DNA of 36,211 nucleotides, taken from NCBI GenBank assembly GCA_029263235.1, contig JAJCXW010000092.1:1-36211 (forward strand). Direction: 5' to 3'. The position numbers and the translations under genes are program-made. The notes beneath the pieces were generated by a model, which saw only the letters and a list, made by a program, of their open reading frames with translations, was not told the DNA's origin and did not search any database. The DNA is from Acidimicrobiales bacterium (GTDB lineage: Bacteria > Actinomycetota > Acidimicrobiia > Acidimicrobiales > Aldehydirespiratoraceae). Shown piece by piece: positions 8,736-16,355 of the stretch. Position 1 is the stretch's first letter. Every line of letters starts with the position of its first letter.

Positions 8736-9167
8736 TCAGCGACCGGTGGTTATGTAGTCCTCGAGATGACGCCGCTCGTCTTCAAGTTGTGCTAGCCGAG
8801 CCTTCACGACATCTCCGATGCTCACCAGGCCGACCATCTCGCCATCGGTCAATACCGGAAGGTGGCGGATACGACGATCGGTCATCAACACCATCAGATC
8901 GGCGATGTCGTCGGTCATGGCACATGACACAACGTCGCGAGTCATGAGATCGGTGACAATCGTCGTGAGAGTGTCGCCCTCGCGATCGAGACTCCTGACG
9001 ATGTCGCGCTCACTCAGAATGCCGTCGACGTGCTTTCCATCGGCCGACACAACCAGCGCGCCGAACGAGAGTTCCGCGAGTGTCTTCACCGCGTCGGCAA
9101 CCGTGGCTGACGGCTCGAGCGTGACGACCTCCGCGCCCTTACTTCTGACGATGTCGCTCACCTTCAT
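8736..9167 (-). CDS. Protein of two CBS domains
   Basis: 143 residues made up of a tandem CBS (Bateman) pair: first repeat about residues 1-62 with GALVVSADGKHVDGILSERD, second about 70-130 with MTDRRIRHLPVLTDGEMVG ending in SIGDVV. Such pairs bind adenine nucleotides or similar ligands. Because the protein contains nothing else, it must act through partners. It ends in a charged helix. The ATG at 9167 has AAGGGG upstream. It lies within the gcvH-gcvT regulatory cluster, in a position where I do not recall a CBS gene in Mycobacterium. Similar stand-alone CBS pairs include hypoxic response protein 1, so energy or redox sensing is possible but unproven. Confidence 0.85.
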   Translation of the reverse strand: MKVSDIVRSKGAEVVTLEPSATVADAVKTLAELSFGALVVSADGKHVDGILSERDIVRSLDREGDTLTTIVTDLMTRDVVSCAMTDDIADLMVLMTDRRIRHLPVLTDGEMVGLVSIGDVVKARLAQLEDERRHLEDYITTGR

Positions 9168-9261
9168 GGCATTCCCCTTGTTCGCCTGTGCGCAGACACT
9201 GTTTCAGATTTGGCGCACCTTGTGAAGGGCGTCACGCGACCAGAGAGTCGGCCCGGTGGGT

Positions 9262-9759
9262 CTACTCCTCGAAATCCTCAGGTGAAATCGACTCGATGAA
9301 CTCCTTGAACTGCTCCACCACTTCCTCGGACTCACCCTCTTCGGCATCGTCGTCGGCGCCCTCCATATAGCCGACTTCGTCGATCACGACGTCGTCCATG
9401 AATATGGGAGTGCCGGTGCGGGCCGCGATCGCAATAGCGTCGGATGGTCGGCTCGAAACCGCGAAGTGCTCCTCACCTCGGACCATGTGGAGCTCGGCGA
9501 AAAAGGTCTTCTCATTGAGATCGGTGACCACCACCTTCTCGACATCGACCTGGAGTTCATCGAAGATCTCACGGATCAGATCGTGGGTCATGGGGCGGGG
9601 TGTCTCGACCTCATCGAGTGCCAGCGCGATGGCGGTGGCCTCGGGGGCGCCAATGAATATCGGGACCAGTCGGCCGGCGTCGGAACGCTCCCGCAAAAGC
9701 AGGACCGGCACGTTGGACGGCATCTCGACTCGGACCCCTACAAGCTCCATTTCCTGCAT
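9262..9759 (-). CDS. Bifunctional nuclease family protein (DUF151)
   Basis: 165 residues. The DUF151 core covers about residues 1-125: MELVGVRVEMPSNVPVLLL, then RLVPIFIGAPEATAIALAL, then RPMTHDL and SSRPSDAIAIAARTGTPIF. The remaining tail of about 40 residues is strongly acidic (rich in Glu and Asp) and probably disordered. Members of the family have reported nuclease activity; the mycobacterial counterpart is Rv1829 in the same cluster. The ATG at 9759 is supported by a TAGTCT hexamer exactly six bases upstream; the TAG of that hexamer is the stop codon of hpt. Physiological role in actinobacteria: unknown. Confidence 0.88.
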   Translation of the reverse strand: MQEMELVGVRVEMPSNVPVLLLRERSDAGRLVPIFIGAPEATAIALALDEVETPRPMTHDLIREIFDELQVDVEKVVVTDLNEKTFFAELHMVRGEEHFAVSSRPSDAIAIAARTGTPIFMDDVVIDEVGYMEGADDDAEEGESEEVVEQFKEFIESISPEDFEE

Positions 9760-9765
9760 GGAAAC

Positions 9766-9771
9766 AGACTA
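9766..9771 (-). promoter_or_regulatory. -10 hexamer of the DUF151 gene overlapping the hpt stop
   Basis: TAGTCT, then six bases, then the ATG at 9759. The hpt stop codon TAG is the first half of the hexamer. A leaderless transcript is predicted, giving the nuclease gene its own promoter inside the cluster. Confidence 0.5.
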
Positions 9772-10332
9772 CGACACGTACAGGGCCTCGACATAGGCGT
9801 CCGGGTCGCTCGCCAACACATCGACATCGACGGAGGCCAACATTCTCAGGTTGCGATAGCGACCGTGATAGTCGAGGCCATAGCCGACGACGAACTCGTC
9901 GGGGATCTCGACACCGATGTGATCGAGTTGAACCGGCACCATTCTCGCCGAGGGTCGATCGACGAAGGTGCAGATGCTCAGCGAGCGCGGTGAGCGGCGA
10001 CTGAACTCTCCCCACAGGAATCCGGAGGTGAGCCCGGTGTCGACGATGTCTTCGACAATCACGACTTCGCGGTCGGTGATGTCGATGTCGAGGTCCTTCA
10101 ACAACCGGACCCGGCCGGTGCCCCGCTCGTATTTGGTGATGGCGAGAAAGTCGACGACCGACCGGATGCTCATCGCCCGCGACAGGTCGGACAGAAACGG
10201 CACGCTGCCCCGCAACACCGCCGCCAACACCACCCCGTCGTGGTACTTCTCGGACAGCTCGGCCGCGAGGCGGGCGACCGCCGACTCGACTCCCTGCTGA
10301 TCGAGAACGACCCTGTAGTCCGGGGAAGTCAC
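9769..10332 (-). CDS. hpt: Hypoxanthine phosphoribosyltransferase
   Basis: 187 residues, the typical length. The PRPP-binding motif VVIVEDIVDTGLT is at 90-102, the AVLRGSVPFLSDL loop lies near 38-50, and the purine-side FVVGYGLDY is near the C-terminus. It salvages hypoxanthine (and guanine) to IMP (and GMP) with PRPP in the cytoplasm. The start is a GTG whose last bases overlap the TGA stop of ftsR by four bases, indicating translational coupling to that regulator. In many actinobacteria hpt sits beside tilS and ftsH; here it has been placed between ftsR and the DUF151 gene. The end of the gene serves as part of the next promoter. Confidence 0.92.
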   Translation of the reverse strand: MTSPDYRVVLDQQGVESAVARLAAELSEKYHDGVVLAAVLRGSVPFLSDLSRAMSIRSVVDFLAITKYERGTGRVRLLKDLDIDITDREVVIVEDIVDTGLTSGFLWGEFSRRSPRSLSICTFVDRPSARMVPVQLDHIGVEIPDEFVVGYGLDYHGRYRNLRMLASVDVDVLASDPDAYVEALYVS

Positions 10333-11150
10333 TGATCCCTCAGATGACGACCCAGGCTGCGTCGGAGTATCGACCTCTGAATGGTCTCGCCGAGAGTCAC
10401 GAGATCGCCGAGTTCGGAGCGGGCCAAGGCAGCCTCGTCGCCGTTGCGCTGGGCTCGAGCCCCCAAGAGCTGCTCGAGCATCCCGGCCTGTCGTTCGGCC
10501 GCAACCTTGAACATCCGTAGATGGCGAGGCTGGACACCTTGGTTGTTGAACGTTGCCGCGGCTCTGGTGACGATCAGCGCTTCATGGTCGTAGACCACGG
10601 CATCGTCGATCTCGACCGCGCCGATGAGGCCGAGTCGATTGAGCTCATCGATGAAGGCGATCTCCACTCCTGCGGCATCAGCCAATTCGCCCGGGGTGAG
10701 GCTCACCGAACCCGAGACTTCGACCAGAGGGCCATCGGCAGTTTTCGGCTTCGACCGGGCGGAAGACGGCTTTGACTTGGGCACCGGCGACTGGTCGTCG
10801 GCCGAGGGTTCCGATTCTGGATCGGCATCATCGTCGGCTCTGGAAAACAGTGTGGGTTCACGCAGGCGGGCCGGCAGATCCCGCGGATCGACTGCACTGT
10901 CGGGATCGCCGGAATCGAGCCGACGCTTGATCACCTTCAACGGGAGGAAGTTGTCGCGCTGCTGCTCGAGAATCCATCGCAGGCGATCTACATCGGTCTC
11001 GAAGAACTTCCGGTATCCGGAGGGCGTGCGCTCCGGGGAGATCAGACCCTGGCTCTCTAGGAACCTGATCTTCGAAATTGTGATGTCGGGGTGTTCCTCT
11101 TTCAACAGTCCCAAGACTTCGCCGATTGATCGATGTTCGGGGTCAGCCAT
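10329..11150 (-). CDS. ftsR: MerR-type cell-division regulator FtsR
   Basis: 273 residues. Residues 8-75 are a MerR-type winged helix (ITISKIRFLESQGLISPERTPSGYRKF with a Leu/Trp-rich following helix). Residues 100-140 are a disordered, Ser/Lys/Asp-rich linker. Residues about 145-260 form a second helical domain opening with SLTPGELADAAGVE, itself like a second helix-turn-helix, and ending RRSLGRHLRDQ. The two-part layout and the location directly downstream of the FHA gene match Rv1828 of M. tuberculosis and FtsR of Corynebacterium glutamicum, an activator of ftsZ. Function here is inferred by that synteny. ATG 11150 has GGAG eight bases upstream. Its stop overlaps the hpt start. Confidence 0.85.
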   Translation of the reverse strand: MADPEHRSIGEVLGLLKEEHPDITISKIRFLESQGLISPERTPSGYRKFFETDVDRLRWILEQQRDNFLPLKVIKRRLDSGDPDSAVDPRDLPARLREPTLFSRADDDADPESEPSADDQSPVPKSKPSSARSKPKTADGPLVEVSGSVSLTPGELADAAGVEIAFIDELNRLGLIGAVEIDDAVVYDHEALIVTRAAATFNNQGVQPRHLRMFKVAAERQAGMLEQLLGARAQRNGDEAALARSELGDLVTLGETIQRSILRRSLGRHLRDQ

Positions 11151-11168
11151 GTGCCCGCTCCATCGGAC

Positions 11169-11642
11169 TCATACGGGAGCAGTCCCGTGGGCGAACACCA
11201 GCTTGTATTTGCCGATCTGCACCTCGTCGCCGTCGGCCAGATCAATCTTGTCGACGATCTTGCGGTTGACGTAGGTTCCGTTGAGAGACCCGACATCGCA
11301 GACCGTGTAGCGACCGGCCACGTGTTGAACTTCGGCGTGTCGGCGCGACACAGTGATGTCGTCGAGGAAGATGTCGCTCTCGGGGTGGCGTCCGATGCAC
11401 ACCAACTCGGTGTCGAGGGCATAGCGGGCACCGGTCTTCGGCCCCTGTAAGACCAGGAACAGGGCTTGATCGATCCGGAACGAAGAACGGTCGATGTCGA
11501 CCAAGGGCCCGGGGTCGCCGCCGTCGATCACGGCATGGCTGGTGGTGATCTCAGCCGGAGCCAGCTCCGCTCCACATGAAGAGCAGAAGTGAGCCGACGA
11601 CGGATTGCGATGACCGCACTCGGGACACGGGGCCTCGGACAC
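11169..11642 (-). CDS. garA: GarA/OdhI-type FHA protein with N-terminal zinc ribbon
   Basis: 157 residues. A zinc ribbon (CPECG at 6-10 and CSSCG at 20-24) opens the protein. It is followed by a stretch containing AEITTSHAV with Thr33-Thr34, then an FHA domain at about 60-150: GRHPESD 84-90, SRRH 99-102 and NGTYVN 121-126 are the phosphothreonine-binding residues. In M. tuberculosis GarA and C. glutamicum OdhI, phosphorylation of a Thr-Thr pair just before the FHA domain releases inhibition of 2-oxoglutarate dehydrogenase and glutamate dehydrogenase. The position after gcvH and before ftsR is the same here. The zinc ribbon is not part of the GarA I remember. The start is a GTG two bases after the gcvH stop, so the pair is probably coupled. 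Confidence 0.85.
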   Translation of the reverse strand: MSEAPCPECGHRNPSSAHFCSSCGAELAPAEITTSHAVIDGGDPGPLVDIDRSSFRIDQALFLVLQGPKTGARYALDTELVCIGRHPESDIFLDDITVSRRHAEVQHVAGRYTVCDVGSLNGTYVNRKIVDKIDLADGDEVQIGKYKLVFAHGTAPV

Positions 11643-11644
11643 CT

Positions 11645-12031
11645 CTATGCACCGCCCTCGATCAGCGCCTGATAGCCGGCGGCGTCGAGCAACGTGTCGA
11701 TCTCCGAAGGTGAGGACATCTCGATCTCACAGATCCAGCCTTCCCCGTAGGGGTCGGAATTGATCAGCTCTGGGGTGTCGTCGAGTTGGTCGTTGACGGC
11801 CGCGATCTCGCCGCTGACCGGCGCATAGATGTCGGACACCGACTTGGTGGACTCCACCTCGCTGAACGACGAATTGGCCTCGACCGCTGTTCCGCTGGCG
11901 GGAACATCCACGAAGACCACGTCGCCGAGTGCGTCCTGGGCGTAGTCGGTGAGCCCGATGCGGACCCGGTTGCCTTCGGCCCGCACCCATTCGTGGTCAC
12001 TCGAGTACTTGAGATCTTCTGGAACGTTCAT
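11645..12031 (-). CDS. gcvH: Glycine cleavage system H protein
   Basis: 128 residues, full length. The lipoylation segment SEVESTKSVSDIYAP carries Lys63, and the C-terminal NSDPYGEGWICEIE is typical of the family. The lipoyl arm shuttles the aminomethyl group between GcvP, GcvT and lipoamide dehydrogenase. ATG 12031 is supported by TAGCTT seven bases upstream, so the gene probably heads a leaderless transcript running through garA and ftsR. No glycine riboswitch is visible in the 52 bases upstream, and a leaderless mRNA would leave no room for one. Confidence 0.94.
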   Translation of the reverse strand: MNVPEDLKYSSDHEWVRAEGNRVRIGLTDYAQDALGDVVFVDVPASGTAVEANSSFSEVESTKSVSDIYAPVSGEIAAVNDQLDDTPELINSDPYGEGWICEIEMSSPSEIDTLLDAAGYQALIEGGA

Positions 12032-12038
12032 ATGAGAG

Positions 12039-12044
12039 AAGCTA
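12039..12044 (-). promoter_or_regulatory. -10 hexamer of gcvH
   Basis: TAGCTT on the minus strand, then seven bases, then the gcvH ATG at 12031: the leaderless layout seen repeatedly in this window. It probably drives gcvH-garA-ftsR-hpt. Confidence 0.45.
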
Positions 12045-12083
12045 ACCGATGGCGGAGCGGCTCAGGGAGCCGAACCAACAATC

Positions 12084-14573
12084 TCAGCCGCGAACCAGTT
12101 CTTCAATTCTTCGGGCGTACTCCGCGGCGAGGCGGTCGGCCGCTTCGGGCCGATCTGCCTCAGCCATCACGAGTGTGGTCGGCTCCTCGGGGTCGGGAAG
12201 TATGAGCGCCCATCCGTTGTCGTGATGTATCCGTATGCCATCGACCAGGTCGGTTCGACGATCCTTGGATTGCTCGACCATGACCCTCATCACCGCGCCT
12301 TTCTGTTCCCACGGCGTGATCACGTATTGGCTGGCCATGTGGACCGACGGAAGAGAATCGACGATCTGCGACAGCTTGCGTTCGTCGCGGGCCAGCATGT
12401 CGACGAGCGACGCGAACGTGGCGATCGCATCGAACGCCGGCATGAATCCGGGAACTATGTAACGCCCCGAGGTGTCGGCCGCCATGCATACGATCGGGTC
12501 GGCTGAGGCCGCCATGATCGCGGCGGACGAAGTGGAGGTTGTGATCACGGTGCCATTCAAGGACTCGACCATTTCGGCAGCATGGAGAGTGGCGGACACC
12601 GGGAGCACCACGCAGCCACCATCGAGATCCGGGCCCCTGATCGAGATGAGGGCCATCAGTGCCTGGGCGTCGGTGAGACAACGTCCGGTGTCGTCGACGA
12701 TGCCGAGTTGCTCCCCACCGGGGCTGAAGATGACCCCCAGCTCCGAACCCGAGGCGGTGACCAGGTCGGCCACCCGACGGGCGTGAGTGTGACGATCGAA
12801 CCCGGCAACTCCGGAAGTCGAGACGAAAGGATTGATCGCCATCACTTCGGCACCGAACTTCGACATCAGATTGGGCATCACGAACGACACCGCTCCAAAT
12901 CCGAAATCGGTGACCATCTTCATGTTGGCGGCGCGAATTCCCTTGAGGTCGATGATCGATTCGATGGCTGTTGCGTAGTGCTCAAGGGCGCGGGGGGCGT
13001 AGTCGATGTCGCCGATCTCCGCCGGGAACACCCGTCGGTAGTCCTCTCGACTGAGCAGTCGCTCGATCTTGCGGTGCCCGTTCTCGGCCATGTCGGAGCC
13101 GTCGGTCTCGACGAAGCCGATGATCACTGACTGTGGGTCCGATTCATCGAGACGGATGGTCACCGCACCGGCGATGGCGGGTCGGCGCGTCACGAACCGC
13201 GTGACCGGAAGCGGCGCGACTTCCAGATCCTGGACGGACACACCGGCCGCGTTGAGTCCGGCGTGGATGGCCCGTTTGAGCATGCGCGCCGACCGCGACG
13301 AATCGCGACTCGTGACGACAATCTCGCCTTGCTTCAGGGTCGAGCCGTAGGCCATCGCCAGTCGGGTCACCAGCTCCGGCGTGATGTCGACGTTGGATAG
13401 TCCCCGCACCCCGTCACGCCCGAACAGGCTCCTCGAACCTTTCGACTCCCACACGATCGAGGAGTTGATGGTGGCACCCGACTCGATCGTCTTGAACGGG
13501 TAGACCTTGACGTCGGCACCGATGGTGGCGTGCTCTCCGATGAAGCACTCGTCGCCGATCACCGCTCCCTCGTCGGTGCGGACACCGCGTCGGAGATCGC
13601 ACGCCCGTCCGATCACCGACCCTCGTAGATGTACCCCTTCGGCCAGATAGGTGTTCTCGGCCACGACAGTTCGTTCGAGGTCGGCTTCGGCTCGCACCCG
13701 GACGTTGGCACCGAGCACGGTGTAGGGACCGAGCTTCGCTCCTTGTTCGACCCGGCAGTTGTCACCGATGACGGCGGGGCCGGTGACGGTGGACTCCGGA
13801 TGGATCACGACGTTGTCTCCGACGAAAAGCCGCTCTCGTTGCTCGAACCCGTCGATCCGGATCGAGACGGTGCCATCGAGAATGTCGGTATGGGCACTGA
13901 CGTAGGACTCCAGGTTGCCGACATCTTCCCAGTAGCCATCGCAGATCGCCCCGAAGATGGGCTTCTCGTCCCTCAGTAGAGCCGGGAACACTTCGCCGGA
14001 GAAGTCGACGGGCCGACCCGGTTCGATGTAGTCGAAGATCCCCGGATCGAGAACGAAGATGCCGCTGTTGATGGTGTCGCTGAATACCTGGCCCCAACCC
14101 GGCTTCTCCAGGAAACGCTCGACCGACCCGTCGTCGTGGGTGATGACGATGCCGAACTCGAGCGGGTCGTCGACTCTGACCAGACCGATGGTCGCCATTG
14201 ATTGCTTGGCCTCGTGAAACTCAACAACCTGGGTCAGGTCGATGTCGGTGAGAACATCGCCGGAAATGACCAGGAACGGCTCATCGAGTTCGGCCATGGC
14301 ATTGCGCACCGAACCCGCGGTGCCGAGCGGTGTCTCCTCGATGGCGTAGACCATGCGCACACCGAACTCGGACCCATCGCCGAACCAATTCCGGATCACG
14401 TTGGGCATGAACGCCAGGGTCACAACGATCTCGTCGAACCCGTGGAGCTTCAGCAGATCGACCACATGTTCCATCATCGGCCGATTGGCGAGAGGCATCA
14501 TCGGCTTCGGAACGTTGGAGGTCAGCGGCCTCAGGCGGGTTCCCTCGCCGCCGGCCATGATCACTGCCTTCAT
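12084..14573 (-). CDS. Mannose-1-phosphate guanylyltransferase with degenerate phosphomannomutase domain
   Basis: 829 residues in three parts. Residues 1-235 are a nucleotidyltransferase with the intact GGEGTRLRPLT signature at 8-18, EKPGWGQ and Asp106/Asp110. Residues 250-375 are hexapeptide (left-handed beta-helix) repeats. Residues 395-829 have the length and fold pattern of an alpha-D-phosphohexomutase, but all four active-site loops are altered: the phosphoserine loop TASHNP reads RLDESDP (474-480), the metal loop DGDxDR reads SPGGEQ (617-622), the sugar loop GExSGH reads ADTSGR (699-704), and the phosphate loop RPSGTEP reads LPDPEEP (792-798). So it probably makes an NDP-sugar such as GDP-mannose, while the tail is structural or regulatory. 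The ATG is fixed by TAGGGT six bases upstream, overlapping the pgsA stop. Confidence 0.88.
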   Translation of the reverse strand: MKAVIMAGGEGTRLRPLTSNVPKPMMPLANRPMMEHVVDLLKLHGFDEIVVTLAFMPNVIRNWFGDGSEFGVRMVYAIEETPLGTAGSVRNAMAELDEPFLVISGDVLTDIDLTQVVEFHEAKQSMATIGLVRVDDPLEFGIVITHDDGSVERFLEKPGWGQVFSDTINSGIFVLDPGIFDYIEPGRPVDFSGEVFPALLRDEKPIFGAICDGYWEDVGNLESYVSAHTDILDGTVSIRIDGFEQRERLFVGDNVVIHPESTVTGPAVIGDNCRVEQGAKLGPYTVLGANVRVRAEADLERTVVAENTYLAEGVHLRGSVIGRACDLRRGVRTDEGAVIGDECFIGEHATIGADVKVYPFKTIESGATINSSIVWESKGSRSLFGRDGVRGLSNVDITPELVTRLAMAYGSTLKQGEIVVTSRDSSRSARMLKRAIHAGLNAAGVSVQDLEVAPLPVTRFVTRRPAIAGAVTIRLDESDPQSVIIGFVETDGSDMAENGHRKIERLLSREDYRRVFPAEIGDIDYAPRALEHYATAIESIIDLKGIRAANMKMVTDFGFGAVSFVMPNLMSKFGAEVMAINPFVSTSGVAGFDRHTHARRVADLVTASGSELGVIFSPGGEQLGIVDDTGRCLTDAQALMALISIRGPDLDGGCVVLPVSATLHAAEMVESLNGTVITTSTSSAAIMAASADPIVCMAADTSGRYIVPGFMPAFDAIATFASLVDMLARDERKLSQIVDSLPSVHMASQYVITPWEQKGAVMRVMVEQSKDRRTDLVDGIRIHHDNGWALILPDPEEPTTLVMAEADRPEAADRLAAEYARRIEELVRG

Positions 14574-14579
14574 GGGGCG

Positions 14580-14585
14580 ACCCTA
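14580..14585 (-). promoter_or_regulatory. -10 hexamer of the guanylyltransferase gene overlapping the pgsA stop
   Basis: TAGGGT, then six bases, then the ATG at 14573. Its TAG is the stop codon of the pgsA-like gene at 14583-14585. Confidence 0.5.
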
Positions 14586-15191
14586 GTTGACTGCCGACCT
14601 ACCGTCGCGGAGAGCCTCTCGGGCGAGCGGCACATATTGGGCGGCCGACAGGTAGCTGTAGATCAGAGACGGTACGGCGATTATCCAGCCGGCCACCCTG
14701 AACCAGTCGTTGATGCTCACATCAGATGCTCCGGCCAACAAGAACGGGAACGCGAAGTAGAGGCCGAAGGTCGCGACCTTGCCCCACCATGTGACGTCGA
14801 TGCGTCGAGCACCCAATGCGCCTAGTACGAGGCCGGCGACAGCGACCAGCACCTCGCGGATCAGTGCCGCGATCACCAGCCACCACGGAACCGACCCATC
14901 GACACCGACGGCCAGCATTCCTGTGATCAGCACCACACGATCGGTGACGGGGTCGATGAGCTTGCCCATCTCGCTCACGACATTGAACCGGCGGGCCCAC
15001 CAACCGTCGACCCAGTCGGTGGCGCCGAGAAGCCCCCACAGCCAAGCTGCTTCGTATCGCTGGTCCTGGGAGAACAGGAGCCAGAGAAACACGGGAACTC
15101 CTGCCAGCCTCAGCACCGAGATCAGGTTGGGCACGGTGAGGATGCGATCCTCGAACACTCCGAGTTGCCGCTGCGGGTTCTCCTCGTCCAT
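14583..15191 (-). CDS. CDP-alcohol phosphatidyltransferase (PgsA-like)
   Basis: 202 residues from ATG 15191. The complete CDP-alcohol signature is present: Asp-Gly, two residues, Ala-Arg, eight residues, Gly, three residues, Asp, three residues, Asp (DGWWAR...G...DPVTD). Four to five hydrophobic membrane segments surround it. Enzymes of this family join CDP-diacylglycerol to glycerol 3-phosphate, myo-inositol phosphate or a similar alcohol in the membrane. The pattern is closest to phosphatidylglycerophosphate synthase, but the alcohol cannot be fixed by eye. The frame is open to a TTG at 15221, which I reject because it would overlap the divergent HIT start; TAGGCT seven bases before 15191 supports the shorter form. 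Its stop forms part of the next gene's promoter. Confidence 0.87.
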   Translation of the reverse strand: MDEENPQRQLGVFEDRILTVPNLISVLRLAGVPVFLWLLFSQDQRYEAAWLWGLLGATDWVDGWWARRFNVVSEMGKLIDPVTDRVVLITGMLAVGVDGSVPWWLVIAALIREVLVAVAGLVLGALGARRIDVTWWGKVATFGLYFAFPFLLAGASDVSINDWFRVAGWIIAVPSLIYSYLSAAQYVPLAREALRDGRSAVN

Positions 15192-15198
15192 CGACGTC

Positions 15199-15208
15199 AG
15201 CCTACGAT
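15199..15208. promoter_or_regulatory. Interlocked divergent -10 hexamers of pgsA-like and HIT genes
   Basis: Minus-strand TAGGCT occupies 15199-15204 and plus-strand TACGAT occupies 15203-15208, sharing bases 15203-15204. The first lies seven bases before ATG 15191, the second six bases before GTG 15215. The two start codons are separated by only 23 bases. Confidence 0.55.
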
Positions 15209-15214
15209 CTCTCT

Positions 15215-15643
15215 GTGCCAACCATCTTCACCAGGATCATCGACGGCGAGTTGCCGGCCCGTTTCGTGTGGCAGGACGACGCCTGTGTGGCGTTCCTTCC
15301 CTTGGAGTTGTTGAACCGTGGTCACGTTCTCGTGGTGCCACGCCTCGAGGTCGACCAATGGACCGATCTTCCTCCTGATGTGATTGCTCATCTCGCCACT
15401 GTCGCCCAGACCATCGGCAAGGCACAACTGGAGGCCTTCGGCCCGGCGCGAGTCGGGATGATGATCGTCGGGTTCGACGTGCCCCACGTTCACCTCCACG
15501 TGGTGCCGGTCGACGACCTCACACACTTCGACTTCCGGTCCGCCGACCGTCACCCCGACCCCGGCGACCTCGATGAAACCGCTCGGGTGCTGCGCTCCAC
15601 ACTTCGAGGCCAGGGGATCGGCGAGAGCGTTCCCGCCGACTGA
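15215..15643 (+). CDS. HIT-family nucleotide hydrolase/transferase
   Basis: 142 residues. The histidine triad HVHLHVV is present in DVPHVHLHVVPV, preceded by the usual FxRIIDGELPA opening and the RGHVLVVPR segment. HIT proteins of this length (Hint/HinT type) hydrolyse nucleoside phosphoramidates and adenylated compounds in the cytoplasm. The start is a GTG at 15215, supported by TACGAT exactly six bases upstream. The C-terminal third is polar and shows no extra domain. It is convergent with the SRAP gene, separated by one base. The physiological substrate is not deducible. Confidence 0.9.
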   Translation: MPTIFTRIIDGELPARFVWQDDACVAFLPLELLNRGHVLVVPRLEVDQWTDLPPDVIAHLATVAQTIGKAQLEAFGPARVGMMIVGFDVPHVHLHVVPVDDLTHFDFRSADRHPDPGDLDETARVLRSTLRGQGIGESVPAD

Positions 15644-15644
15644 G

Positions 15645-16355
15645 TCAGTCGATCGGTTCGATCAGGTCGGGCCTGTTGTTCCTGACGTTGTTGACCTCAG
15701 TCGAGACCGTCTGAATACGAATCAGCTGCGACGGAGCTGGCGTGAAGAGCTGGCTCAGCGTCTCGGTGTCGTGGTTGTCGCTATCGAGCCAGGTGTCCCA
15801 GGCAGATGGAGGAAGCATCACCGGCATCCGGTCGTGCACCTCGGCGACCTTGTCGTTCGGCTCACCGGTGAGAATGGTGCAGGAGTGGAGTCGCATGGGC
15901 TCCCCGGAGTCATCGAGACGGCCGGGGTCGTTCCAGATCTCCCACAGCCCGGCGAAAGCAAACGGAGCGCCGTCGACCCGGCTCATGTACGTCGGCTGCT
16001 TGAACTTCGATCCTTCGATCTTCTTCCACTCGTAGAAGCCGTCGGCCGGGATGATGCAACGCCTCTTGGCGAACGGTCGCTTGAAGGAGTTCTTCTCGGC
16101 GATGGTCTCGGACCGGGCGTTGATCATCCGGTTGCCGATCTTGGGGTCTTTGGCCCAGAACGGCACGAGTCCCCAACGAAAGGCATCGATACGTCGGGAG
16201 GTGCCGTCGTGGTAGACCGCGAGAATGTCCTGACTCGGAGCAACGTTGTAGCTCGGTGGCCGACCACCGAACTCTTCATCGTCCGGTGGTGCCTCCGCAG
16301 CGAAATAGTCGGCCAGTTCCTCAGCGGACGTGGTGGAGACGAACCGCCCGCACAT
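15645..16355 (-). CDS. SRAP (HMCES/YedK) abasic-site crosslinking protein
   Basis: 236 residues. The mature N-terminus begins Met-Cys-Gly-Arg-Phe; Cys2 is the residue that crosslinks to abasic sites in single-stranded DNA. Asn37 in SYNVAPSQ, the glutamate in DGFYEWKK and the histidine in VHDRMPVML complete the known active site. The protein shields abasic sites at replication forks. All key residues are present and the length is typical. The ATG overlaps the stop of the upstream membrane-protein gene by one base (TGATG), implying translational coupling with an otherwise unknown protein. Confidence 0.92.
   Translation of the reverse strand: MCGRFVSTTSAEELADYFAAEAPPDDEEFGGRPPSYNVAPSQDILAVYHDGTSRRIDAFRWGLVPFWAKDPKIGNRMINARSETIAEKNSFKRPFAKRRCIIPADGFYEWKKIEGSKFKQPTYMSRVDGAPFAFAGLWEIWNDPGRLDDSGEPMRLHSCTILTGEPNDKVAEVHDRMPVMLPPSAWDTWLDSDNHDTETLSQLFTPAPSQLIRIQTVSTEVNNVRNNRPDLIEPID

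Noticed and set aside
12032-12083. Glycine riboswitch before gcvH
   Set aside because: Only 52 bases are available, no aptamer motif is visible, and the -10 hexamer predicts a leaderless mRNA.
14583-15221. Longer pgsA-like protein from TTG 15221
   Set aside because: It would overlap the HIT start and place the -10 hexamer inside the coding region. ATG 15191 has the seven-base spacing to TAGGCT.
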